This document shows positions 54,879 to 64,000 of a stretch of DNA of 64,000 bases, one piece after another (position 1 is the first letter of the stretch; every line of letters starts with the position of its first letter). Both the position numbers and the translations under genes were made by a program. Under the pieces are notes generated by a model, which was given only the letters and a program-made list of their open reading frames with translations, was not told where the DNA came from and did not search any database. Origin of the DNA: Lunularia cruciata (lineage: Eukaryota; Streptophyta; Marchantiopsida; Lunulariales; Lunulariaceae); NCBI GenBank assembly GCA_948567375.1, contig OX419758.1, positions 5,151,001 through 5,215,000 of the forward strand, given 5' to 3'.

Positions 54879-55640
54879 TGTAATACTCAGAGGACAAGAG
54901 AAGAGAGAAAACACAGATTTCACACTCAAACAATTGATGCCCCAAGGGAGCACCTTCTCTTTATTATATAGACAAAGAGGATCTCCTCCAAGGAAGCTCC
55001 ACCATAGGATTAGGGACACAGAAAGGTGACATGTCAGCAAGCTCCACCCTTGGATTACTTACTTGGATGGGTGACATGTCTGGTCTAGGTCCTATCTGGT
55101 TGTTCAAACAAGCTTTGACCGGAGGGAATCTTTTAGGGAATCTTCCTATAGGAATCTCATAATCACGTAAGGTATCGTTGGAAAGATCTCAATGAGACAA
55201 AGTAGGGGGGGGGGGGGGGGGGGGGGAAAGGCCAGCCTTTCCTCCATTAAGGCAGGCGGGGGGGGGGGTGAATACACACATTTTCAAGGCCTAATTCATC
55301 CGTTTAGGCCTCCAAAATTGCCTTCAAAGATTTAAGGCATATTTTGGTTCCTACTCTATTAGTAGAAGTCCCCTTTTGGTGATACCTATTTCTGATCTGT
55401 TTAGTCCATCATGTGTAACATCCTTCTAGATGTTACCAAACCAATTCTCACCTTTAAATCATATGTCTAGTTATTGGTTCTAAGGTTCTCAAGTCTATTT
55501 TGGTTTCTACCCTATTAGTAGAAGTACTCTTTTGGTGATATTTCTATCTTATCTATTTTGACCATCATGTATAACATCATTCTAGATGTTACCATACCGA
55601 ATTTCACATCTAGATCATATGGCTAGCTCTTGGTATTACA
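54879..55640 (-). repeat. E1 5' LTR
   Basis: 762 bp with the same ends as the partner LTR. It differs by an extra 'attacttacttgg' segment near 55053, a G-run of 22 (55205-55226) against 11 in the partner, and scattered substitutions. Confidence 0.95.
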
Positions 55641-55645
55641 ACCAA

Positions 55646-56447
55646 CCATACTTCACATCCAAATACACCATCTTTTGATTATTGGGAATCAAATACATGA
55701 GAAGGAGCTTCAAGTTTGGACACAAACATGGAAAAGAGACATCATGAAAGGAGGATGATTTGAATCTAATTCAAATGTGCATCTCTTGTGTGCTATGGAC
55801 TTTATGCCTAAACCAGAGGTTTTGAATGACCTTGATAAATCATCATTGATATTAGAGGAGATAAAGAGGATACTATCTACCCTCAAGTATAGTCTAAATG
55901 TTACCAAGGAGGAAAACATAAGATTTGAGGAGATTTTTGGCAAGTTTATCCATGTGTTTGCTTTCAATTACAAGGATCTCTCGGAAGTCATCTTGCAGGA
56001 GTACCAAATAAAAGTGGAGTCACATGCAAGACCAATCTGCCAAAAGCAACACTGCATTAGCCCACCAACAACTTTGGTTATAAAAGAAAAGATTGATAAG
56101 CTCAAGGATATTAAGTTTATTTTTGAGGTGGAGAATTCAAAATGGATATCTCTAATTGTGATTGTGAAGCAAAAGAGTGGCAAGCTTTGTGTATATTTTG
56201 ATTACAAGAAGCTCAATGTTGTTACTAAAGAGGACTACTACCCCTTGCCATTCATTATGAGATCTTTGAGGAAGTTGCGGGTCAAGGATATTAGAGGTAC
56301 AGTTCTGGAGATAATTATAATGGCTGCAACCAAATCAAGATTGCATTAGAGCATCAACAACTCACCATATTCACCATACCTTGAGGAACTTATGCTTCCA
56401 AGGTCATATCTTTTGGGCTTTGTAATGCTCTTTCCACATTTCAATAG
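55646..56447 (+). pseudogene. A4 reverse transcriptase, first part
   Basis: Resumes after E1. The frame 55777-56349 holds the pre-RT block (MDFMPKPEVLNDLDKSSLIL), FAFNYKDLSEVILQEYQIKV and the RT fingers (KWISLIVIVKQKSGKLCVYF, DYKKLNVVTKEDYYPLPFI). A 1-2 nt change near 56255 shifts the frame, after which the GTYA-RSYLLGFVMLFP-like palm stretch runs up to the B LTR at 56453. Confidence 0.8.
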
Positions 56448-56452
56448 TTCAT

Positions 56453-58380
56453 TGTGGTACACACATTTTTCATTTTGGACAAGTTTAGAAGAAGAAGTGC
56501 CTTGCTGAAACCAAATTGAAACCAAATGGAGAAGAAATGAGGGGAAACTTGTGTTTTGATCAAGCTCAAGGAAGTAGATTTTGTGTTGGAAGAAGAAGGA
56601 CTTGGATTGGATCAGACCCAAAGAAGCTTACTTTGTATTAGAGGAGAAAGAAGAAGAAGAAGGAGGTCAGACACCGGAGGAGGTCTTTGCATCGGAATGG
56701 AGGTTACATGTCAGGATTCTTGCAAGGGCTGTATCTCAATAACGACAAGTCCAAATCAAGCGTGCTATATCTTGTTGGAAGCATCTTGTTTAGGGCTTTC
56801 CATTGCCACCAAAATCGCAAATTTTGCACGTCTTTAAAATAAGTTACAAGTATTTGAAGTTTTGGGAGTAGATGTACAGAGTAGTTAAGTGTCTTGGGGT
56901 TGGTGTCTTTGGGTTTATACAACTTCGGACTTGAGACTTTGGACTTGAGACTTCGGGTTAACATGATTTTGGGTCTAAAGAATTTGCCTCAAGACAAATA
57001 TGATTCAACCCAAGGTAGTCAGACATCGGATGTAGGAGTCTTTGGGTCAGATATTTGAAGCATCTAAAATAGTTTGGATAGGGAAAGAAGATATTTAGGA
57101 TACCCATGATTTCAATTTGAGTTTTGATTGGAGATGGAATAGGAATTGAAGCAGAAGTAGCAATAGTGAATAAACCCAAAGTGCAAGATCAGATTGTAAG
57201 TGTCTTCGGGTTAGTTACATGAGCAAATAAGGGGAAAGTGGGTTACAAATTGAAGATGTAGATAGTGTACTCATGCTTTCAATTACAATTCTTGATGAGG
57301 ATATAGTAGAATAAGCAAAGGAATTGATAGTAGTTAGATCTGATGTTGCAGAAGTAGGAATTCAAGTGTCTTTGGTGTTGTCATTTGACACATTAAAGAA
57401 GAATGGGTCGAGAGATAAAGAAGTAGATGAATTACCCATGACCTCAATTGTAGATTGTAGAGAAGAATTTGTAGAAGTAGTGAAGGAATTGGTAGTTGTA
57501 GACATACCTGAAGAAGGAGAAGTGGTAGGAAGATCATCGGGATTTGAAAGCCGATGAGGAGGTAGACATCGGATCGAGGTAGAAACAGATTTGAGATTTG
57601 AAGAGGCAGATATGAAGGGTTGCGTTGTTAGTTTGGATCTGTGGGTTTGTAGAGTTGTTATAGAATGGTATTTTTGTTGTAATTGTCGATTGCTTCAGTA
57701 TTTAAGGAGAGCATTTGCAATAAACTTTTGTTCAGTATTCATATTTTTGAAGATAGATAAAGTGAAGTGCTGTTTTCAGTGCTCGTCGCTTGAGCTTGAT
57801 TTTGAATATCAATTCTGTGTTTGTGTTTGTGTTTGTGAGTGTTGGGAGAATTTTGAAGTGAAAGTCAGTGTGTCTATGGATGTTGGATTTTGTAGCCTTG
57901 ATCTTCATTCTTTGTGTGATCTTGAGTGAAGTGCAACCAGAGCAATGCCTTGACAGATTTGAGAGGAATTGTAATGTTGGTAGTATTCTACATTTGTGAG
58001 TGCAGCGCGAAGTTGATGTGAAGCAATTTTGGTCGAGGAAGTTGTGCCTTCAGTGGAGTGGTGGAACACAATTCTGAGGTGAAGTCATTTTCATAGTGAA
58101 GTGCCGTCTTTGGAAGAATCTGAATCATCACAATCAAGAGTTGTTTGGACCGAATTTGCTATGTTGTGATTAAGGAGTGTGTATTTGTGACAAGTTGTCA
58201 AGATTGTGAGCTTGTTACTCTCTTTTGGGTGTGGTTTCTACCTGAGGGATCAAAGACGCAACCAAGAAGAACTGAAATTTTTACTTTGCTTTGTATTTGG
58301 AAATTTCTAAATCGTATCTCTACGGGAACAAACTTTACTTACCTGATTACCGCAAAAGTGATATATGCCGGGTTGTCACA
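56453..58380 (+). repeat. Solo LTR, family B, with perfect 5-bp duplication
   Basis: 1928 bp from TGTGGTACACAC to GTTGTCACA, flanked by TTCAT at 56448-56452 and 58381-58385. Deleting it and one TTCAT restores the RT sequence 'aatagttcatgaacaagg' of family A. It aligns along its length with the copy at 10599-12521. TATA-like 'tatttaagg' near 57700. Confidence 0.95.
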
Positions 58381-58385
58381 TTCAT

Positions 58386-59220
58386 GAACAAGGTGTTTGA
58401 ACCTACCATTAGAAAATTTGTGAGAGATTTCATTGATGACTTTTGTGTTTATAGGAGCAAGGACAAGCACTTTGAGCATTTGATCAAAGTTTTGCAATGC
58501 TTGGATGAAGCAATTGCATCACTCAACCTAGATAATTGAATCTTTGGTTGTGAAGAAGGTCTAATTTTAGGGCATATCATTTCTAAGGATGGAATAGTAG
58601 TGGATTGTGAAAAGGTGAGGAAAATCTCAGCACTTTTATTCTCTGCAAGCTTGATAAAGTTACACCAATTCTTGAGGATGTTTGAGTACTATAAGAGATT
58701 CATCTTCTCATTTTTCAACAAGGCTTATGCATTATCCATTTGTATGAAGAAGGGTGTAGAATACATAATGATTTTGGAAAACAAGAAGACTCTCAAAGCT
58801 TTTGAGGAGCTCAAGCAATCCTGTGTTATGGCTCCAATTCTTGCTAAACTTGCTTGGAGTAAGCCTTTCATCCTTTACACTGATCCTCCCAATGTACCTT
58901 TAGGATACACTCTTAATCAACTAGACCAAGATGGACATGATCATCTATTAGCTTATGTTAGTAGACAGATGGTCTTAATAGAGAAGAACTTTTTAGTCAC
59001 AAAAAGGGAAGGGTTGGTAGTGATTTTTGGTCTCAAAAAGTTTAGACACTACTTGATTGGACATAGATTACAAGGCTTTGAAATATATCTTCAACAAGAA
59101 AAATGTGGAAGGGAGTTTAGCAAGGTGGATGATATTCTTTTATGAGTATGATTACACCATTGAAGATAGGTTAGGAAGGAAACTTGCAAATGCTGATTTG
59201 TTATCTAGGGCCTATGATCA
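58386..59220 (+). pseudogene. A4 reverse transcriptase palm to RNase H
   Basis: Continues RT with the catalytic RDFIDDFCVYRSKDK block intact (near 58425-58455), FGCEEGLILGHIISKDGI, the connection (FEYYKRFIFSFFNKAYALSI) and RNase H (KPFILYTDPPNVPLGYTLNQ; LVTKREGLVVIFGLKKFRHY). In RNase H, Ala-Ser after the Asp is Pro-Pro. Stops at 58539 and near 59060 break the frame. Confidence 0.82.
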
Positions 59221-60600
59221 TGATGGAGATGAGCCAATAGATGATTCCTTCATGGATGAGGAGCTCATGACAATCTCAATCACTCAAGAGGGTCCAATGG
59301 AGTACAAGGAGATTGTGGACTTTGTTATAAGAGGTAACTATCTAGATGGGTTGCATGCTAGAGAGAGGAAGGTCCTTGTAGCAAGATCTAGACGTTACAC
59401 AATGGTGGAGAATATTCTTTTCCATCAAGAAACATATGAACTACTTCAAAGAGCAATAGGTAAGGAAGAGTCTATCTTACTCATGAAAGAGTTTCATGAT
59501 GGTTTGATATGTGGGGATCACTTTGCAAGAAAAGTGATTGCTTTCAAGATTCTAAATGCAGATTACTATTGAAGGAGAATTTTCAAGAATTTTCTTGATT
59601 ATTATAAAACTTGTAATGTTTGTCAAGCTTTTGCTATGAAGTCTATCTCTACTCCACCTCTTAGATTAATTCCATTACTAGGACCTTTTAAGAAGTAGTG
59701 AATTGCCTTTGTAGGTCCTCTCAATAAAACCCAAAGGAACAATTAGTACATTGTGGTAGTTATCAATTACCTTACCAAGTGGGTTGAGTCTAGACTATGA
59801 GAGATAAGAATGAAGATGAAGTTGGTAGATTTCTTTATGAACATATCATCACTAGATTTGGGTGCACTTTGGAGTTGGTTTTTGATAGAGGAGAAGAGTT
59901 TATAGGAAGTATCACTACAACCATGCTATGACATTTCTCTATCACACATAGAGTGACTACCTCCTATACGCCAAACTCCAATGACTTGGCAGAGAGAACC
60001 AATCAAATCTTGTGCATGATATTGGCCACAAATGCAGAAATGGAGGAGGCATACATCATTGGGACAAGAAGATTCATGCAGTTTTATGAGAGTATAAGAC
60101 AACCATGAAGACATCCACCAGATATTCTCAATTTTAATTGGTACATAACATTGAGTCTACTTTATCTATTCACTTTGATCTTCCTACTTTTCAAAGCATT
60201 CATAAGAAATTGGAGAAAGCACAAGGAGGCAATGTATAGAAGTCAAGGAAGAAGCAACTCATGGAATTGGAAGAGGCAAGAGTAGTTGCTATGGTTTGAA
60301 TAGAGCAACCCCAAAGGAAAAAAAAGGAGACTATGATAAGAGACAAGGCAAGAAAAATGTGGAGCCTTTCAAGGAAGGTGATTGGATAATGTCGTTTGAT
60401 TCTATTTGATTCAAGAAGGTGCAAAAGAAGTTTTTGCCTAAGTACTTTGGAACTTTGATAATGGAGAAGATGTGGGACAGTTGTGCCTATGATCTCATGG
60501 AGTAGGGAAGAAGACACTTTAATAGGATTAACCATGATAAGTTGAAGTTGTATCACAGAAGGTAAAGGGACCTTCATTCTACGGACAAAATGAGATCTAG
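59221..60600 (+). pseudogene. A4 integrase
   Basis: The N-terminal part lies in frame 59057-59572 (EYKEIVDFVIRGNYLDGLHA; FHDGLICGDHFARKVIAFKI). It is followed by a decayed zinc region (YYKTCNVCQAFAMKS), a core with DRGEEFIGS and LAERTNQILCMILATNAEME, and a C-terminal part with KVQKKFLPKYFGTLIMEKMW. A TGA at 60407-60409 coincides with the CGA codon of A3. There are many further stops. Confidence 0.8.
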
Positions 60601-60610
60601 TCTAGGGATA

Positions 60611-61310
60611 AATAAACACCCATTAATGCTTGTATGCTCTATAGGGATATTAAGTTTGGTACTGCAAGTAGTGGAGAAATATTATTTATATGGAGTTTAG
60701 CTAAGCTTCTATATTAGTCATGATTAGCTAGAGTCAATCCTAGCTAAGATAAAGGTGACACTTTTCTAGAGGAAGGGAAAAAAGAGAGCACTACTATATT
60801 TGCTTCTATTGTATTGACTTGGTATTATTCCTAGTTATTTGACTTCAAGGAAAGAGTTGAGAGCTCTTGGGCACCCAAGCCTTCTTGATGCAGACTTTTT
60901 CTATAGTCCAAAAATAGCCCATGTGAAGGAATCCTTGAATTATAGGTGAGTATAAGACCACCAACCTTTGGGAGTATTCCCATGTGCTTGGATATTCCTT
61001 TAGACTTCTTGACTTTATTTGACTTTGGGCCTAGTAACTTGAGTTACTCCGGTAATTAGTAACTTTGGTGTGTAATTTCTTTTCAAATATATAAGCTAGG
61101 AGTGAGGAAGTACTCATCATACTTTCATTTGCAACTACCTCTCTCTCATTGAGTTCTTTAGTGATCAATGCCTTGAGTCTTGGAGGTGCTTTGGAGTTCT
61201 AGCCTTGGAGGAGTGTGATGGAGTTGGAGTTCCTTGCCTTCTTAGTCCATGATGTGCTACCTTTATAGGCATCAAAGGTTCATTCTGAGTGAGAGACATG
61301 TCTGCTCACA
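60611..61310 (+). repeat. A4 3' LTR
   Basis: About 700 bp from AATAAACACCCATTAATGC (decayed start) to CTGCTCACA. It pairs with 44979-45718 by shared private variants. Confidence 0.85.
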
Positions 61311-61520
61311 ACCCATACCATCCACAATAGACACAAAAATTCAAAATGTATAGAGTAGCTCATTAAGCACTAGTGTGGCCCCACTCAATGAAACAATTAT
61401 AAGAGATTTCTCCCCAAGCAACAATGTTAATTGGATTTCTCTGTTGGGGTTGTTGTGCTAAGTGAAGATTATTGAGATGTTCCAACTTGACTAGGATATC
61501 CTCCATTTTAGTGCTTATTG
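61311..61520 (-). pseudogene. D1 gag, upstream part
   Basis: The minus strand reads LAQQPQQRNPINIVAWGEIS and then NCFIEWGHTSA, a broken Cys/His knuckle (C ... W-G-H). It lies just upstream of the two knuckles at 44690-44978 once A4 is removed. It is short and stop-broken, but the direction and motif order fit one Gag. Confidence 0.45.
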
Positions 61521-62172
61521 TAGGAACAAAGGCAATTGTGGGAATGTAGTGCCAAAGAAGCTATGGGTACAACTATAAGCAATTGATCATATATGGGCAT
61601 TGCACATTATACCACATATGAGCTTGGTGTAGCTTAGGGGTTCCCTTCTAGTTAGATTGTGGGAATCCTTGAGTAACATCATAGGGATTATGCATTACAC
61701 TTTCTTTGAATCTTGTAATGATGGAGTAGGGATCCAACAAGGCCAGATCATGCTCATTAGCTTGAGCTCAACAATGTGCTTCCTTGAAGGCCTGGGTTAG
61801 ATGTGAAACCTTGTTGTAGATTAGAAATTTATAAATTACCTCAAGTAGAGCATACTCAAACCAATTGAGTGTTGTTGTAGGTTTGGGATTGGGGTTATCA
61901 TTGATGTTATGTATTGGAATCTTTGAATAAATGCCTATATGGTTTCATTGTGTCCTTTGCATAATTGTTTTATTTTGTCTCTTAGTTGTTCTTGTTGTAT
62001 GGCAAGATGTATTCATATTGCTCTTTTTCTTGTATCAATTCATAACTCATCCTGGTGGCAAGAGCAAGGCCACTGAACTAGTGTTGTGCAATTCCAATAA
62101 AGTATTGGCCGATTTGCCAAGCTATTGCTACATCATCCATGATATTTAGTGTCATACAATTATTCTTGAACA
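61521..62172. other. Probable decayed D1 gag
   Basis: By position this should encode the N-terminal Gag of D1 on the minus strand, but I see no clear motif and the frames are short. Confidence 0.3.
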
Positions 62173-62760
62173 TTTGTGAGAATGATTCAAAATCTTCGTC
62201 TTATGAGTACTACTATACTAAGAGGTATACAATTGTTTCCACCTCCCAAGATGAAAGTCATTATAGTTAGGGATACAAGAATTGTAGGAGTTAGGATTGG
62301 TGTAGTTGGAGAGGATGAAGTCATTATTAGATGTGATTCCAGAGGAAAAGGGATCCCTTGGGCAAAGTATTTGCCGTCAATGGAAACATCACTTGAATTT
62401 TGGATTTTGCAATGGTGTTTGTGAATGTGAGAGTTAATGCTTCTATGGTTTGGAAACCAACATACTTGTGGGAGCAAGAGGTAGCACTTCCTCCTAAATA
62501 AGAAATGTCTTCTTTGTTGAGTTGGAAGGTGATGGATCTACCAAATTGGAATTAGTAGTATTTCCACAAACAAGATGTGATAATTTTCTTTGCATTGCAC
62601 CTACATTTCCCAAAAACTTGAGAGGTAATGCATCCCACAAACCAAAAATGGTGGCACTTGTAAATATGAGAAGTAATGCTTCTCTCAACCTAAAAACAAG
62701 TATCATTCTTAACACAAGGGAGAATGCTCCTCCCAAAAAAAAATTAATTGTGTCCTTGTA
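62173..62760. repeat. Degenerate 48-bp tandem repeat
   Basis: Units begin with AGAGGTAATGC-like sequence and recur every 48 bp. Clear starts are at 62221, 62477, 62525, 62573, 62621, 62669 and 62717. Unit examples: 'agaggtaatgcatcccacaa', 'agaagtaatgcttctctcaa', 'agggagaatgctcctcccaa'. Being divisible by three, the period keeps a reading frame of 16 residues (RGNAS..., RSNAS..., RENAP... on the plus strand). It lies between D1 gag and the D1 primer site. Confidence 0.65.
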
Positions 62761-62827
62761 GGGTGGTAGTGAATATTGGCAGCCATTGCAAGTTGTAGGA
62801 GGGAGTAGAGAGGACATATGAGTCAGT

Positions 62828-62841
62828 CGGCAATGGCACCA
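62828..62841 (-). other. D1 primer-binding site (tRNA-Asp type)
   Basis: The minus strand reads TGGTGCCATTGCCG, matching 12 of 14 positions of the tRNA-Asp type site TGGCGCCGTTGCCG. The LTR-like end TGTTGGTACTTG begins four bases beyond, at 62846. Confidence 0.6.
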
Positions 62842-62845
62842 AAAG

Positions 62846-63395
62846 TGTTGGTACTTGTAGTTTGGCTATGGGATATGGGAATTTCAAGATAGTCCTTACA
62901 TGGCTGGCCCTACTCTAAGCTTAAGGAAGAACTATAGGTAGGATCCCATAGTGCATGTATCTTTGCTGCGAGACTTAGTCTATTGAGCCCATCAACTTCC
63001 TTGGTTGTCACTCTTTATGCTGCAAGACTTAGTCTACCATGGGACACTTAACCTAGGAGATGGCTTGCAGGTCTATCATCCTTGTGAGCCCATCAACCTC
63101 CTTGGTTCTCACTCTCTAACAATAGAACATCATAAAACAGAGTCATGTGTATCAAGGATTAACAACGACACCACATCCTACACATTGCATAATCATCCAC
63201 TGATACTAGCAATCATCCATACAAGGACTTGAGAACACATGATGGGACAAGGTATATAGATTTTATAGGTCTCAATTATGGGCTATCACCTACAACCTAA
63301 GTGTCATTACCCACCTTGCAATAGATACTCCAATACTACATGATAGGCTTTCTCCTATAGGTTGAGTCCTCCTCCTTGCTAGTTAACATTCAGTC
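62846..63395 (-). repeat. D1 5' LTR (partial)
   Basis: It starts with TGTTGGTAC next to the primer site. It contains a direct duplication: 'gcaagacttagtcta' (two versions, near 62965 and 63021) and 'gcccatcaacctccttggtt' (two versions, near 62986 and 63087). The right end is not defined, because a family B LTR begins at 63396 and may interrupt it. Confidence 0.45.
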
Positions 63396-64000
63396 TGTGA
63401 CAACCTAGCAAATATCACTTTTGCGGTAATCAGGTAAGTAAAGTTTGTTTCCACAAAGATACTGGTCAGAAATATCCAAATACAAAGCAAAGTGACTAAA
63501 TTAGTTCTTCTTGGGTTCTTCTTTAATTTCTCAGGTAGAAACTACACCCAAAAGAGAGTAACAAGCACCAACGTGCAGTCTCATCACGAATTAACATTCC
63601 TAATCACAAATCCATCAAATTTTTCCAAACAGTCTTGATTGTGATGATTTAGTCTCTCCCAAAAATGGCACTTCACTATAAAACAACTTTGCCTCAGAAT
63701 TACATTCCACCCCCTCCATTGAAGGCACAACTTCCTCGATCAAAATTGTTTCACATTAACACTGTGTTGCACTCACAATTGCAAAATACTACCAACCCTA
63801 CAATTCCTCTTAGATCTGTCAATGCATTGCTCTAATTGCACTTCGCTCAAGATCAAACACATAAAATGAAGATCAAGGCTACATAATCCAACATCCAATA
63901 AACACATTGACTTGCACTTCAAAATTCTCCAAACACTCACAACTACAACCACAACGTTGATACTCAAAATTAAGCTCAAGCAACAAGCATTACTTCACAG
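63396..64000 (-). repeat. LTR of family B, cut by the window end
   Basis: Starts TGTGACAACC and follows the family B LTR in reverse complement ('cacttttgcggtaatcagg', 'aagtaaagtttgtttcc', later 'cttccacaaa'-type and 'caagatcaaacac' stretches) for 605 bp. Whether it is solo or part of a full element lies outside the window. Confidence 0.85.

Larger units (their letters stand above)
49017..55640 (-). mobile_element. Element E1: chromovirus (Ty3/gypsy), young insertion
   Basis: A complete minus-strand element with 741-bp and 762-bp LTRs, flanked by ACCAA at 49012-49016 and 55641-55645, a perfect 5-bp target duplication within A4. It has an initiator tRNA-Met primer site, gag, protease, RT, RNase H, integrase and chromodomain, and a purine tract (minus strand AAAAGGAGGGAGGTC) before the 3' LTR. 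The LTRs differ by about a dozen substitutions plus indels by eye. It is the best preserved element, but has at least nine nonsense codons in its single pol frame. Confidence 0.95.
44979..61310 (+). mobile_element. Element A4: family A element split by E1 and a B LTR
   Basis: 5' LTR 44979-45718, leader, gag, protease to 49016, chromovirus E1, RT to 56452, solo B LTR, then RT, RNase H, integrase and 3' LTR (60611-61310). Removing both insertions and their duplicated 5-mers gives a collinear family A element. Its LTRs share private variants ('atgctctataggg', 'agtagtggagaaatatt') that set it apart as a subfamily from A1-A3. Flanking 5-mers (tgcct / accca) do not match. It interrupts D1 gag. Confidence 0.9.
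39326..63395 (-). mobile_element. Element D1: old minus-strand Ty3/gypsy element, three insertions
   Basis: Minus-strand gag (61520-61311, then 44978-44690), protease region, RT, RNase H and integrase are found in this order from right to left. The primer site (62828-62841) and a 5' LTR (from 62846) lie on the right. Inserted in it are a solo C LTR (40500-41054), a solo A LTR (41566-42257) and element A4 (44979-61310). No 3' LTR was identified on the left; the sequence next to A1 at 39326-39500 may be its remains. Stops are frequent, and catalytic residues of RT and integrase are altered. Confidence 0.65.

Noticed and set aside
62573-62760. CRISPR-like array because of the regular 48-bp spacing.
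   Set aside because: Units are contiguous and diverged with no repeat-spacer pattern, and the sequence is plant DNA.
1-64000. tRNA, rRNA or other structured RNA genes.
   Set aside because: No cloverleaf-like sequence with B-box (GGTTCGANTCC) or rRNA core motifs was seen on either strand.
1-64000. An intact host plant gene.
   Set aside because: All long frames belong to retrotransposons; no conserved cellular domain or plausible exon series was found. The PHD finger is in frame with integrase inside an element, so it is not host.

Overview
The window reads as nuclear DNA of a land plant with a large, repeat-filled genome. It is AT-rich, has no intact host gene that I can recognise, and is built almost wholly of LTR retrotransposons nested inside one another, with many solo LTRs and strongly decayed reading frames. 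A gymnosperm or another large-genome plant would fit, but nothing fixes the species.

Five LTR families can be told apart; the letters are mine. Family A is a Ty3/gypsy element with LTRs of about 690 bp and a non-chromoviral gag-PR-RT-RH-IN. Family B is seen only as LTRs of about 1.9 kb. Family C is a Ty3/gypsy element with a 555-bp LTR, 4-bp target duplications and a PHD finger after its integrase. Family D is an old minus-strand Ty3/gypsy element. Family E is a young chromovirus with an initiator-tRNA-Met primer site and a chromodomain.

Layout. 1-10104: decayed sequence with a solo family E LTR (3806-4411), a PIF/Harbinger-like transposase remnant (about 5990-6400), a solo family A LTR (7580-8210) and the end of an unidentified degraded minus-strand coding region. 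10105-12718: solo A LTR carrying a solo B LTR, inserted in that coding region, which continues to about 14110. 14392-39320: element A1. Its integrase is split at 21187/38488 by family C element C1 (21188-38487). C1 is split by a compound of two family A elements (23024-34276), one of them (A3, minus strand) holding the longest open frame of the window. The LTR fragments in this compound are best explained by an inversion between LTRs. 39321-63395: element D1 on the minus strand, interrupted by a solo C LTR, a solo A LTR and element A4 (44979-61310). A4 is itself interrupted by chromovirus E1 (49017-55640, 5-bp duplication ACCAA) and a solo B LTR (56453-58380, 5-bp duplication TTCAT). A B LTR on the minus strand runs off the right end.

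The elements follow the usual LTR-retrotransposon plan: LTR promoter, primer site, Gag with zinc knuckle, protease, reverse transcriptase/RNase H, integrase, purine tract, LTR. None looks able to act alone; breaks are mostly CpG-type nonsense changes, small deletions and nested insertions. The most notable features are the PHD finger fused to the family C polyprotein, the inverted A2/A3 compound, and recurrent CGA-to-TGA changes at the same codons in separate family A copies.
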